A DNA stretch of 64,000 nucleotides from Crocinitomicaceae bacterium (GCA_030830785.1 JAURMI010000013.1:1-64000), one strand, 5' to 3'. Counted from the first letter of the stretch, positions 48,813 through 58,343 are shown. The notes: generated by a model not told the origin, from the letters alone. A program made the numbers and translations.

Positions 48813-49427
48813 ATGGATGAAAATTGGATTCTAAGTTGTTTAAAAAAGCCTCTGGGCGCAAAAGCTGCACATGAACCTTTTTTAAAAAACAGAATGGATC
48901 AAACATTTGGGCATTCAAAACAGAATGCGCGTCAAGCGGCTGTGGCAATACACCTATACCCAGAAAATGGAAACTGGTTTTTTATTTTAATAAAACGCAG
49001 TATTTATCAAGGATTTCATAGCGGGCAAATTGCCTTTCCAGGTGGAAAATATGATCGACAGGACCAAAATTTAGCATTCACTGCAAGACGAGAAACATAC
49101 GAAGAGATAGGAATCGGAATAAATATTGGCAAACAAGTAAGAGCGCTTACCAAGGTGTGGATTCCAGTTTCTGGATTTGAAGTAAGTCCTTTTGTTTTTA
49201 TTCATAAGTGCAAGCCTAAACTTGCTGCCAATGATCAGGAAGTTGCGCAAATTTTAATCATTTCTATTTCCAACTTAATTGATCCAAAAAGCATTAGTAC
49301 AACAAACATTGTTTTAGAGAACGGTATGAAATTAGAGAACGTAGCTTGTTTTGAATTTAACAACGAAATTGTTTGGGGTGCTACAGCATTAATAATCAAT
49401 GAGTTAAGAATGTTGTTTTCCGTGTAA
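48813..49427 (+). CDS. NUDIX hydrolase, CoA pyrophosphatase-like
   Basis: A 204-residue NUDIX protein. It has the UPF0035 motif of CoA diphosphatases (ILIKRS, then HSGQIAFPGGK) overlapping the NUDIX box (GGKYDRQD...RRETYEEIG; a D stands where E is usual early in the box). Such enzymes cleave CoA or its derivatives to 3',5'-ADP and phosphopantetheine. It is transcribed away from glnN and ends at a bidirectional terminator. Confidence 0.92.
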   Translation: MDENWILSCLKKPLGAKAAHEPFLKNRMDQTFGHSKQNARQAAVAIHLYPENGNWFFILIKRSIYQGFHSGQIAFPGGKYDRQDQNLAFTARRETYEEIGIGINIGKQVRALTKVWIPVSGFEVSPFVFIHKCKPKLAANDQEVAQILIISISNLIDPKSISTTNIVLENGMKLENVACFEFNNEIVWGATALIINELRMLFSV

Positions 49428-49451
49428 AATAAGATCCCGACAATGAAATAA

Positions 49452-49538
49452 AAACAAAAAGAGGAACAAATTTTCTTTGTTCCTCTTTTTGCTAAACCAT
49501 GCTAAAACTATAAAACTACAACTATGAACTGTAATTTC
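49452..49538 (-). ncRNA. Candidate small RNA (about 85 nt)
   Basis: A minus-strand transcript is predicted from the promoter at 49543-49572 and would end at the 15-bp hairpin at 49456-49490, whose minus-strand side is followed by T runs. The 5' half (49491-49538) is unstructured and rich in TAG, TTTTAG and TAGTTTTA. No credible ORF is present. It does not belong to mnmD, which ends at 49588 upstream of the promoter. I am not aware of a matching family by sequence. Confidence 0.45.
49456..49490. terminator. Strong bidirectional terminator after the NUDIX gene
   Basis: A perfect 15-bp inverted repeat (A5-GAGGAACAAA at 49456-49470, TTTGTTCCTC-T5 at 49476-49490) with a 5-base loop. It ends the NUDIX transcript on the plus strand and any minus-strand transcript arriving from the right. 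Confidence 0.9.
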
Positions 49539-49542
49539 GGTG

Positions 49543-49572
49543 CAAATATACGCAGACTTTTTGCTTAAACAA
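49543..49572 (-). promoter_or_regulatory. Promoter of the candidate small RNA
   Basis: On the minus strand TTG (49572-49570), a 19-base spacer and TATATTTG (49550-49543) are the best match to the Bacteroidota consensus in this window. It lies between the mnmD stop and the terminator and points away from any minus-strand gene in range. Confidence 0.6.
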
Positions 49573-49587
49573 GACATGGCTGATTAA

Positions 49588-50250
49588 TTATTTGTTAATT
49601 TTTATTGCTCGCGTCATTTCTCGCTTTCCTATTGGACCAGGCAATGACTCTACTTTGTAACCGATATCTCTGAGATTCCTTTTAAATTCCCCTTGAGCAC
49701 AATAGGTCACAAGAATTCCTCCGTCATCTAAGAGACCAAAAAGTTGTTCAAACAATGCATAGTGCCACATTTCTGGTTGTGCCCTCGGACCAAAAGCATC
49801 ATAAAATACAACATCAAAGCGCTCTTGAGTTTCCCACTGTTGAACTTTGATTTCATTTTTTAATATTTTAAAATAAGGATGGATTGCAGACTCTTCTTCC
49901 CATGGACTAGACATCATATTAAAATACCATGACTTTTCATGTGACGTCTTGGAGTAAGAAATTTGTTGCCAAAGAGCCTTATCTAATGCATATGCCTCCA
50001 ATCCTACATATTGAATCATTAATTGATTATCATGGGCATATTTAGCAGCTAGTAAAGCATTTAGTCCTGTACCAAAGCCAATTTCTAAGACCCTAAGTTG
50101 TTTATTGTCTTTAAAATATTTAAGACCGTTGTTTATAAATACATGATTTGCTTCCTGAATGCTTCCATGCATAGAATGATAACTTTCGTCTAATTGGGGG
50201 ACATAAATAGTGGGTGAACCATCTTTGGTAATACAAAGTTCTTTTTTCAT
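49588..50250 (-). CDS. mnmD: tRNA (5-methylaminomethyl-2-thiouridine) methyltransferase MnmD
   Basis: A 220-residue stand-alone MnmD (DUF752-type methyltransferase), which methylates the wobble uridine side chain in the mnm5s2U pathway; the FAD oxidase half of bifunctional MnmC is absent. Motifs: LDESYHSMHGS, LEIGFGTGLNALL (about 53-65), FDVVFYDAFGPRAQPEMW and VTYCAQGEFKR, then LPGPIGKREMTRA at the end. It is 25 bases downstream of an O-methyltransferase gene, probably in one transcript. Confidence 0.92.
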   Translation of the reverse strand: MKKELCITKDGSPTIYVPQLDESYHSMHGSIQEANHVFINNGLKYFKDNKQLRVLEIGFGTGLNALLAAKYAHDNQLMIQYVGLEAYALDKALWQQISYSKTSHEKSWYFNMMSSPWEEESAIHPYFKILKNEIKVQQWETQERFDVVFYDAFGPRAQPEMWHYALFEQLFGLLDDGGILVTYCAQGEFKRNLRDIGYKVESLPGPIGKREMTRAIKINK

Positions 50251-50275
50251 TCTTTTTTACTCATTGGAAGTTGCT

Positions 50276-50914
50276 TTATTTTTTTCGAATTAAATACAAT
50301 CCATCCCGAATCGGAAGAAGCACCTTTTCAACACGTCCATCTATGCTAATTTTTTGATTTAATTCTCTAAGTAGCACAGTGTCTTTGTCTTGAAATTTTG
50401 AATCCAAAACCTTTCCAGACCAAAGAACATTATCTATTAAAATCACTCCCCCTGAATTGAGCTTCTTTAGAGAATTTTCATAATAAAGGGGGTATTGTTG
50501 CTTATCAGCATCAATAAAAATAAGATCAAATGCCTCTTTTAGTAAATCCATTTCTTTAGCTGCATCACCTATAATATATTCTATTTGATCTGAAAATTCG
50601 GATTGTGAGAAATATCCGCGTACGCGTTCTTCCAATTCTTCATTGATATCCAAAGTAATCAGTTTACCCTCTGGTGCCAAACCCTCTGCCAAACATAAGG
50701 CTGAATAACCCGTATATGTCCCAATTTCTAAAATTCTACTGGGCCTAATTAAACTAGAAATCATACTCAACACACGACCCTGAAAATGCCCACTTAGCAT
50801 TCGTGGTTGCAAAACTTCCAAGTGTGTTTCTCTTTCGATCTTTTCTAAAAGTGATGAATCTTGGGGGCTTTGCTGGTCGATATAATTTTGCAATTCTTGA
50901 GAAATAAAGTCCAT
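50276..50914 (-). CDS. Class I SAM-dependent O-methyltransferase (caffeoyl-CoA OMT-like)
   Basis: A 212-residue methyltransferase with RILEIGTYTGYSALCLAEG (motif I, about 58-76), LITLDIN, FDLIFIDADKQQYPLYYE (metal-binding aspartates) and GGVILIDNVLWSGKV. The set is that of the cation-dependent catechol/caffeoyl-CoA O-methyltransferase family, whose bacterial substrates are mostly unknown; some act on tRNA 5-hydroxyuridine (TrmR). I chose the ATG at 50914 (MDFISQEL); the frame extends to a TTG at 50935. The promoter lies just upstream, back to back with that of alaS. Confidence 0.9.
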   Translation of the reverse strand: MDFISQELQNYIDQQSPQDSSLLEKIERETHLEVLQPRMLSGHFQGRVLSMISSLIRPSRILEIGTYTGYSALCLAEGLAPEGKLITLDINEELEERVRGYFSQSEFSDQIEYIIGDAAKEMDLLKEAFDLIFIDADKQQYPLYYENSLKKLNSGGVILIDNVLWSGKVLDSKFQDKDTVLLRELNQKISIDGRVEKVLLPIRDGLYLIRKK

Positions 50915-50932
50915 AGCTTGCTTGAATTTACA

Positions 50933-50940
50933 CAAAGATA
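50933..50940 (-). promoter_or_regulatory. -7 promoter box of the O-methyltransferase gene
   Basis: Minus-strand TATCTTTG matches TAnnTTTG, 18 bases before the ATG at 50914. It supports that start over the TTG at 50935, which would lie almost inside the box. Confidence 0.5.
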
Positions 50941-50962
50941 GGTGAAGCTCGGCGCATTTTTC

Positions 50963-50970
50963 TAAATTTG
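50963..50970 (+). promoter_or_regulatory. -7 promoter box of alaS
   Basis: TAAATTTG matches TAnnTTTG, 18 bases before the ATG at 50989. It lies 22 bases from the divergent O-methyltransferase box. Confidence 0.5.
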
Positions 50971-50988
50971 TGGCTTGAGAATTTACAA

Positions 50989-53613
50989 ATGACGGTATCA
51001 GAAATAAGACAGCAGTTTTTTGATTTTTTTAAAAATAAAGGTCATCAAATTGTAGCCTCGGCGCCAATGGTGGTCAAAAATGACCCTACACTGATGTTTA
51101 CCAATGCCGGAATGAATCAATTTAAGGATTTTTTCTTGGGTCATCAAAGCGCAGAGGTAAAGAGAATTGCAAATGCACAGAAGTGTTTGCGCGTTTCTGG
51201 TAAGCACAATGATTTAGAAGAAGTGGGTGTCGATACCTACCATCATACGATGTTCGAAATGCTTGGAAATTGGTCTTTTGGGGATTATTTCAAAGAAGAG
51301 GCAATTGGCTGGGCCTGGGAACTACTCACAGAAGTTTACAAAATTCCAGTGAGTCAAATTTATGTTACTGTATTTGAAGGTGATATCAATGATGGTGTAT
51401 TAAAAGACGAAGAAAGTTACCAAATATGGAAAAATTATATTGAAGAAGACCGCATCATTTTAGCGTCAAAAAAAGATAACTTTTGGGAAATGGGCGAAAG
51501 TGGCCCTTGTGGCCCTTGTACTGAAATACATGTTGATTTGCGCAGCGCTGATCAAAGAAATAAGGTGGATGGACGATCATTGGTAAATGCCGATCATCCT
51601 CAAGTAATTGAAATTTGGAATAATGTTTTTATGGAATTTAATCGCAAGGCTGATGGTAGCCTTGAGCCACTTCCATCAAAACATGTTGATACAGGGATGG
51701 GCCTAGAGCGACTGGCAATGGCACTTCAAGGCAAACAATCCAATTACGATACCGACCTTTTTCAAACACTCATCAATTATATTGCCGATAAGAGTGGTAT
51801 TGCCTACGGCAGTTCAGAACAGACCGATATTGCACTTAGGGTCGTTTCAGATCACATTCGTGCCATCTCTTTTTCAATTGCAGACGGACAATTGCCTTCA
51901 AATAATGGTGCAGGCTATGTAATTCGACGGATACTCAGGCGTGCTGTCCGTTATGGTTATCAATCACTGGGGTTTAAAGAACCGTTTCTTTGCGAATTGG
52001 CTATGGTTTTGAGTAAGGAAATGGGCAATCCATATACAGAATTACTTGCTCAAAAAGAACTCATTTTTAAAGTAATAAAAGAGGAAGAATTAAGTTTTTT
52101 CAGGACTTTAGACCTCGGTATAAAAAGAATAGATGAACTCATTGTCTTAACAAAATCAGAAGGCAATCAGGTTATTTCGGGAATTTCAGCCTTCGAACTC
52201 TATGATACCTATGGTTTTCCTTTAGATTTGAGCTCCCTGATTGCCCGTGAAAACGGACTTAGCATAGATGAAAAGGGTTTTGACCAACAACTTCAAATAC
52301 AAAAAGAGAGATCGAGGGCTGCAACAAACATTACCACAGATGATTGGATAGAATTGCGCCCTGATTTGTTCCACACCAAATTTATTGGCTATGATCAAAA
52401 AGAGGCTCAAGTTGAAATTGTTAAGTATAGACGAGTTAATCAAAAAGGCAAAGAATTTTATCAATTGGTATTTGATCAAACACCTTTTTATCCAGAAGGT
52501 GGCGGACAAATTGGAGATAGCGGCACCTTAGCGAATGAGCAAGAAACAATCACAATTTTCGATACCAAAAAAGAAAATAATTTAATTGTTCATCTAAGCT
52601 CCTCCCTACCGGTCAATCCCAATTCAAAATTTGAAGCGAAAATCGATTTAAACAAACAACAACACACTGCAAAAAATCACAGCGCAACCCATCTACTGCA
52701 TCATGCATTAAGAGAATTATTAGGTGAACATGTAGAACAAAAAGGTTCACTTGTTAGCAACAAAGGTTTGCGTTTTGATTTTTCCCACTTCTCAAAAGTT
52801 GATGACAATCAACTTACAGAGATAGAAAATAAAGTTAATGAGGCAATTTCAAGTGCCATACCAATAAAAGAATACCGCGAATTAGACATCGATATTGCCA
52901 AACAAAAAGGAGCAATGGCGCTTTTTGGAGAAAAATACGGTAGCTTGGTTCGTGTTATAGAATTTGGGCGATCTGTAGAATTGTGTGGCGGGATCCATGT
53001 GGATAACACCAATCAAATTGGCGTTTTTAAATTAGTGGCTGAATCTGCCGTTGCTGCTGGAGTGAGGCGAATAGAAGCAATTACAGGAGATGCGGCAATG
53101 CAATTCTACAAACAAAAAGCAAATCAATTAGATAAAATTGAAGGTTTATTAAAAAAACCAAAAGATGTCCTAAAGGCGGTAGAAGCTTTACAACAAAGAA
53201 ATATTGCCTTAGAGAAAGAACTTGAACGCAACGCAAAAAATCAAGCGCTGTATTTGAAAAATGAATTAAAAAAAGAGGTGCAAACACTTGATGCATATCA
53301 CTTGTTAATCAAGGAAATAAATACTGATGCAGCTAGCGCCAAGGATATTTTATTTGGGCTCAGACAAGAATTCACTCCTTTTGTGGGCATTATTGGACAC
53401 AAAGACGACCAAAAATGTGGTATCACCATTTTACTAGACGAATCTCTGGTTTCGGCAAATAAGTGGAGTGCCGCCAATTGGATTAAAGAAATTTCAACTA
53501 TGATTCAAGGTGGCGGTGGAGGCCAAGCTTCATTTGCCACAGCAGGAGGAAAAAACCCGAAGGGTCTTGCAGATGCAATGCTGCATATTCAAAACAAATT
53601 AAGTGAGCAATAA
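50989..53613 (+). CDS. alaS: Alanyl-tRNA synthetase
   Basis: An 874-residue class II synthetase that charges tRNA-Ala. The aminoacylation domain has MVVKNDPTLMFTNAGMNQFKD and the KHNDLEEVG region, TGMGLERL (motif 3), the editing domain with HSATHLLHHAL and CGGIH zinc ligands (CGGTH usual), and a C-terminal region ending in GGGGGQASFATAGGK. I chose the ATG at 50989 (TVSEIRQQFFDFF); an upstream frame start at 50968 adds seven residues unlike the family and would overlap the promoter. The C-terminus overlaps the next gene by 11 bases. Confidence 0.97.
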   Translation: MTVSEIRQQFFDFFKNKGHQIVASAPMVVKNDPTLMFTNAGMNQFKDFFLGHQSAEVKRIANAQKCLRVSGKHNDLEEVGVDTYHHTMFEMLGNWSFGDYFKEEAIGWAWELLTEVYKIPVSQIYVTVFEGDINDGVLKDEESYQIWKNYIEEDRIILASKKDNFWEMGESGPCGPCTEIHVDLRSADQRNKVDGRSLVNADHPQVIEIWNNVFMEFNRKADGSLEPLPSKHVDTGMGLERLAMALQGKQSNYDTDLFQTLINYIADKSGIAYGSSEQTDIALRVVSDHIRAISFSIADGQLPSNNGAGYVIRRILRRAVRYGYQSLGFKEPFLCELAMVLSKEMGNPYTELLAQKELIFKVIKEEELSFFRTLDLGIKRIDELIVLTKSEGNQVISGISAFELYDTYGFPLDLSSLIARENGLSIDEKGFDQQLQIQKERSRAATNITTDDWIELRPDLFHTKFIGYDQKEAQVEIVKYRRVNQKGKEFYQLVFDQTPFYPEGGGQIGDSGTLANEQETITIFDTKKENNLIVHLSSSLPVNPNSKFEAKIDLNKQQHTAKNHSATHLLHHALRELLGEHVEQKGSLVSNKGLRFDFSHFSKVDDNQLTEIENKVNEAISSAIPIKEYRELDIDIAKQKGAMALFGEKYGSLVRVIEFGRSVELCGGIHVDNTNQIGVFKLVAESAVAAGVRRIEAITGDAAMQFYKQKANQLDKIEGLLKKPKDVLKAVEALQQRNIALEKELERNAKNQALYLKNELKKEVQTLDAYHLLIKEINTDAASAKDILFGLRQEFTPFVGIIGHKDDQKCGITILLDESLVSANKWSAANWIKEISTMIQGGGGGQASFATAGGKNPKGLADAMLHIQNKLSEQ

Positions 53614-54910
53614 GAGAATTCTTATTCTATCCTATTATTGGCCGCCAAGCGGAGGCACCGGTGTCCAACGTTGGCTTCATTTTAGTAGGTATTTGGAAGA
53701 ATTAGGTTGGGAACCCATTATTTATACTCCATCCAATCCAGAGGCTCCGGTTCAAGACCATGCCTTACTTAAACTTATTGGCCCCAAAACCACCGTACTG
53801 CGTCAAGCAATATGGGAACCCACACAACTTTATAAAAAATTTAGCGGGAAAAAAGGAAAACAATTGCAAACTGGTTTTTTAAATGAGCAAGGCCAAAAAA
53901 AATCCGGAGGCATACAAAAACTTGCCATGTGGTTAAGGGCTAATATTTTTATTCCAGATGCAAAAATGGCCTGGATTAGACCCTCCGTTAAATTTTTAAA
54001 AACTGAACTTAAGAATAATCCTGTTGCCGCTATTATTTCTACAGGGCCTCCGCATTCACTACACCTTATTGCATATAAGCTAAAAAAGCAAACCAATACG
54101 CCATGGATTGCAGATTTTAGAGATCCCTGGACACAAATTGATTGGTTCGATCAGTTACCTCTAACAAAAATAAGTTTGCAAAAACATCAAAAACTGGAGG
54201 CTAATGTTTTATCAGAAGCTGATCAGTTAGTGGTTGTAAGTAGGGATATGAAACAACAAATGGAAGAACTTTGTGGAAGAAAAGCCCATATAATTTCAAA
54301 TGGTTTTGCCCCTGAAGATTTTCAAAAATACGAAACACGTAAAGATCCATATTTTACTATTTTACATACCGGATCTATCAATAAAGATCGAAATCCAACA
54401 CTTCTTTGGAAGACTTTAGGTGCCTTCGTTCAAGAAAATCCAAATTTTGCCAAGAGATTGCGCATTCGTTTGATTGGGGCTATAGACGTTAGCGTTACAA
54501 ATGACTTACAACTCCATGGCTTAATGCCATATTCTCATATTGAAGGTTTTGTTCCTCATGAAAACGTCATAGATGAATTATCTTGTTGTAGCCTCCTAAT
54601 TTTGCCATTAAACAATGTAAAAAGTCAGAAAGGCATAATAACAGGTAAATTATTTGAATACTTAGCTAGCCAGCAGCCCATCTTGGCCATTGGACCTAAA
54701 GACGGCGATGCAGCAACAATTTTAAAAACACAAGAAGGAACAACAGTTGTTGATTTTAATGAGCCTATTGATTGGAAAATAATAATTTCAATATGTGAGC
54801 ATAAACCAATTAGAAATGAAAGCCTTCAACCCTATTCAAGAAAAGAACTTGCCAAACAATATGCATCATTACTGCAAGAAGTTATAACATCGTCTTATAA
54901 TCAGAAATAG
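53603..54910 (+). CDS. Glycosyltransferase family 4-like protein
   Basis: A 435-residue GT-B glycosyltransferase. It starts with the nucleotide-sugar pattern ILILSYYWPPSGGTGVQRWLHFSRYL, has ADFRDPWTQ in the acceptor domain and ILHTGSINKDRNP, then GKLFEYLASQQPILAIG (EX7E-like) in the C-terminal half. Such enzymes build surface polysaccharides; donor and acceptor are unknown. The start is a GTG at 53603 that overlaps the last 11 bases of alaS. It is followed 7 bases later by the membrane thioredoxin gene. Confidence 0.9.
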   Translation: MSNKRILILSYYWPPSGGTGVQRWLHFSRYLEELGWEPIIYTPSNPEAPVQDHALLKLIGPKTTVLRQAIWEPTQLYKKFSGKKGKQLQTGFLNEQGQKKSGGIQKLAMWLRANIFIPDAKMAWIRPSVKFLKTELKNNPVAAIISTGPPHSLHLIAYKLKKQTNTPWIADFRDPWTQIDWFDQLPLTKISLQKHQKLEANVLSEADQLVVVSRDMKQQMEELCGRKAHIISNGFAPEDFQKYETRKDPYFTILHTGSINKDRNPTLLWKTLGAFVQENPNFAKRLRIRLIGAIDVSVTNDLQLHGLMPYSHIEGFVPHENVIDELSCCSLLILPLNNVKSQKGIITGKLFEYLASQQPILAIGPKDGDAATILKTQEGTTVVDFNEPIDWKIIISICEHKPIRNESLQPYSRKELAKQYASLLQEVITSSYNQK

Positions 54911-54917
54911 CATCCAT

Positions 54918-55514
54918 ATGACAAATGCCTTTGAAGACATATTACTAGAAATTGGACTTGGTTGGACCTTTGCTAAGTTCTTACCTTATTTTCTTTTAAT
55001 TCTCCTAGGAATAGTTATTGCTTGGTACTTAAAAAAATGGAAACAATTACTGTGGTTAAAATTAATTATCATTTCCATTCTGAGCCTCAGCCCAGTTGCA
55101 ACCTACTTTTTTTTCTTCCCAATTTATCAGGCGGATTTATCCAACATTACGTACAAACCGGCAGTAACACCTAAAATAACCGAAGATGAGGCTTTTTTGG
55201 CGGTTGTCGTTCTACCTGGATGTCCATATTGTGAAGGTTCTGTAAAAACGATGAACGCGTTGATGAAAAAAAATCCAAAATTACAAATTCATTACTATCT
55301 AGTTTCTGAAGATCCAATATCTGAAGCAAATTTCAAAAGGAAATTAAATGGCAAGATTAAAGTCATATACAGTCAAGATGCAACCCTCTGGCTGCTCGCC
55401 TCTGAAGGGATTTTCCCAAGTTATTTACTTTTTGACAAGGGCAAACTTAAGGCGGCTTGGCACAACACTACTTTTGGGGTTCGCTCTCTAGATTTTCTTT
55501 CTTCCTATAAGTAA
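54918..55514 (+). CDS. Membrane-anchored thioredoxin-like protein
   Basis: A 198-residue protein with two N-terminal membrane segments (about 20-38 and 48-66) and a C-terminal thioredoxin-like domain of about 110 residues. The active site is CPYC in LPGCPYCEGS, a variant of CxxC often found in glutaredoxins. The FPSYLLFDKGKL strand follows the expected cis-proline. It may be a periplasm-facing disulfide handler. It lies 7 bases after the glycosyltransferase and overlaps the convergent YfhO gene by 47 bases, an unusually long overlap; both ends look genuine because each keeps its family-like C-terminus. Confidence 0.82.
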   Translation: MTNAFEDILLEIGLGWTFAKFLPYFLLILLGIVIAWYLKKWKQLLWLKLIIISILSLSPVATYFFFFPIYQADLSNITYKPAVTPKITEDEAFLAVVVLPGCPYCEGSVKTMNALMKKNPKLQIHYYLVSEDPISEANFKRKLNGKIKVIYSQDATLWLLASEGIFPSYLLFDKGKLKAAWHNTTFGVRSLDFLSSYK

Positions 55515-58317
55515 ACCCTACAACTACTAAACAGCCAAGTATTAAAATGGTAGATCCCAACATTGAAAGCGTTGTGCCTATTTGAATGCTATAGGGTTCA
55601 AATTTCCATTCAACGCGGTGATTGCCAGCAGGTATTATTGCCGCTCTCAACAAATAATTTGCCCGAAGGGTTTGCTTTATTTTTTTTCCATCGATGTAAC
55701 AATTCCATCCATCTGGAAAGTATATTTCACTAAAAATTGCCAATTGTTTTGTTTTCGAATTTGACTGATAACGAATTTCAGACGGGTCGTAATTGATCAT
55801 TTTTATTGTTGCCGTTGTATCTTTGTCAATTCCACTTAAGAGATTCTTAAATTCTTTATTAACCACCGCCCGCTTTTTGCTATCGTCTATAGAATCAAAA
55901 CCCGAAGAAAGCATTTCCTGGTTATAATCATCTACGGTTTCAATTTCTGAAACTAACCACGCCTCACCATTGGCATTTGTATTTTTAAGTGCGGGCAATT
56001 TGGGATCAGTAATAATATATTTCGTATTGAGCATGTTTAGGTATGCATCTTGAAGTGAAATTTCAGTAATCTTCAAAGTATCAAAAACCTGTTGAAGCTG
56101 CGCCTGAGTATAGCCCACAGGCAAGGTGAGCGATCTAAATTTTTCATTCTTGGCTTTATTTATTGCTTCAATGATGGCATTGTATGCACCCTCAAAATGA
56201 AAATCATAAAATTCCTGATAGCGTTTTAATTTAGCGCCATGGTAACCCCCAATACTTTTATGAAAAAAACTCGTATTTGTTTCCGCCATCACATTATTGA
56301 GATTCAATACCCGATAGTTGCTAGATAGGTTTAGTGCTCCAAAGGCAGCATAGGCCTCTAAAGTTGCCTGATCATTCAAGTTTTTATAATAATCGAAATT
56401 TGCATAAGCACCGAGTAATTGCTGCTTAAACGCGGAGTTTGGCTTTTCGCTTTCCAAAATGCTCATATCTGCCCTCGAAACAGCATATGGAACACTGGCC
56501 TGATCTAGGGTTTGATACGCTTCTAAATCGCCGCTCACTTCATCAGTTTTATTGTTTAAATAACGCTTAGACACGCTCATTTGATCAGAAAGTACCAAAA
56601 CGCCAGTAATAGCTAACAAAAGCAATGAATTCATTTTAGTTCTTAGAAATAAAACAATGATACCTAAAGCCAAAATAACCAAGAATAAGGAGCGTTGCAT
56701 ATCCGATTTATAAATACCAATTCTCGCATCTGCAAGCGGATTGCGAAGACCCATTGTCATATTATTAATGTATTGTTCATTATTCTGGTAGCCTTCAATT
56801 TTAGAGTTCAAAGAATCAATGGTTGTTTGACTAGTAGCACCTTGAGTTAATGCTTGCAATTGCCCCTTAACCATTTGGGCTGAGTCATTGAATTTTTTAG
56901 CATATTGTTGGTACGGCTCAAAATCCTTCATGACAACGAATTCACCAGATAATTGGGGACTTGTAAGTAATAGCAGACCACCAAAAATCAAAACCCCAAT
57001 GGCAGTATACCAATATTTGAGAGACGGCCAGCCCCCCTCTTTTTTCATCAATTTATCTAACAGCATTATTCCCATTGTTGGAATCATGATTTGTAGAAGC
57101 ACCAAGATCATTTTAGAATCCCTGAATTTATTATACATCGGGAATTTATGAATGAAGAAATCATTTAGAAAGTTCATCTCATTTGAGGCCAAAAAGAGCG
57201 CGAGAATACTCAATGCTAAAAATGGCCAACGCAAGGTGTCTTTTACAAAAATCAAACCTAGGATAAAAAAGATGAGCATCACCACACCAAAATAAAAAGC
57301 CCCGCCGCTAGCGCTCTGGCCTCCCCAATAATGATCCATTTGACCAACTTGCTCTATAAAAGATGCATCGATATTTTCGAGAGCTGTAGGGTCATTGGCT
57401 ATGGGACCTTGCTTTCCACCCTTGGCATTTGGTGCATAGAGAGAAAGCCATTCTTTAGGTCCGTAGTTGTACTGTAGAATATAATCATCACTCAAACCAT
57501 CTTTTGTTTGAGAAACCCCATTTGCGGGTTTTATAGTTAACTCGGAACTACCTCGCGTTGTCGCTTTGCTGTATTCTAAGGTTGTACTTAGCAAACTCGC
57601 ATTGGAAAGCAATGCCAATATACTTGCCAAGGTGAGGCCTCCTAATGCATTTAGAAGGGGTTTGAATTCTTTGGCCATTGACAATCGAATAACTTCAGCC
57701 AAGGCCACCGCTCCAAGAAGAAATGATAAATAATAGGTCATTTGCAAGTGGTTGGCTGTAATGTTTAGTCCTAAGAATAAGGCAAAAACAGCTGAACCAA
57801 AAAGCCATTTACCTCTAAAGGCCAAAATAAGCCCTCCAAGTGCCGGCGCCATGTAGGCAATGGCATTTACTTTGGACATGTGGCCAGCACCTAAATAAAG
57901 AATGTTTATAGTAGAGAAACCGTAGCCTAATGCGCCAACCATTGATAACCACGGATTCACCCGCAAACAAAGACCTAAAATATAAAAACCGAGCATTGAC
58001 ATAAAAAGAACTCCTACTGGCCTTGGTAATCCCAGCTTGATCACTTGATCGATTTTTGTTAACCAATTGGCATTGTGTTCAACAGAAATCTGATAAGCGG
58101 GCATCCCAGAAAACATCGCGTTTGTCCAATAGGGTTGTTGGTTGTCATGAGTCAATTTATAATCAAATATCTCTTTTGACATTCCCTGAAATTGGCGTAT
58201 ATCGTTTTGCTTTAAAGCGTAACCCGTGTATAGCGGTGAAAAATAAATGGAGGGCAGCACAACAAATAAAAGTAAAGCAACCAAGTGCGGCAATATGGTT
58301 TTAAGTGAAAGTTTCAT
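55468..58317 (-). CDS. YfhO family membrane protein
   Basis: A 949-residue YfhO-like protein with about 13 membrane segments in the first 570 residues. It has an extracytoplasmic region with SPLYTGYALKQNDIRQFQG at the N-terminus and a long soluble C-terminal part (about 590-920) before a last membrane segment. YfhO proteins have the GT-C fold; in Bacillus and Listeria they glycosylate lipoteichoic acid, so an envelope glycosyltransferase role is inferred. The ATG at 58317 was chosen; the frame opens with a TTG at 58323. It follows the response regulator gene by 26 bases. Confidence 0.92.
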   Translation of the reverse strand: MKLSLKTILPHLVALLLFVVLPSIYFSPLYTGYALKQNDIRQFQGMSKEIFDYKLTHDNQQPYWTNAMFSGMPAYQISVEHNANWLTKIDQVIKLGLPRPVGVLFMSMLGFYILGLCLRVNPWLSMVGALGYGFSTINILYLGAGHMSKVNAIAYMAPALGGLILAFRGKWLFGSAVFALFLGLNITANHLQMTYYLSFLLGAVALAEVIRLSMAKEFKPLLNALGGLTLASILALLSNASLLSTTLEYSKATTRGSSELTIKPANGVSQTKDGLSDDYILQYNYGPKEWLSLYAPNAKGGKQGPIANDPTALENIDASFIEQVGQMDHYWGGQSASGGAFYFGVVMLIFFILGLIFVKDTLRWPFLALSILALFLASNEMNFLNDFFIHKFPMYNKFRDSKMILVLLQIMIPTMGIMLLDKLMKKEGGWPSLKYWYTAIGVLIFGGLLLLTSPQLSGEFVVMKDFEPYQQYAKKFNDSAQMVKGQLQALTQGATSQTTIDSLNSKIEGYQNNEQYINNMTMGLRNPLADARIGIYKSDMQRSLFLVILALGIIVLFLRTKMNSLLLLAITGVLVLSDQMSVSKRYLNNKTDEVSGDLEAYQTLDQASVPYAVSRADMSILESEKPNSAFKQQLLGAYANFDYYKNLNDQATLEAYAAFGALNLSSNYRVLNLNNVMAETNTSFFHKSIGGYHGAKLKRYQEFYDFHFEGAYNAIIEAINKAKNEKFRSLTLPVGYTQAQLQQVFDTLKITEISLQDAYLNMLNTKYIITDPKLPALKNTNANGEAWLVSEIETVDDYNQEMLSSGFDSIDDSKKRAVVNKEFKNLLSGIDKDTTATIKMINYDPSEIRYQSNSKTKQLAIFSEIYFPDGWNCYIDGKKIKQTLRANYLLRAAIIPAGNHRVEWKFEPYSIQIGTTLSMLGSTILILGCLVVVGFTYRKKENLESEPQK

Positions 58318-58343
58318 TTTCAAAATTTGAGTGAATTTAAAAA

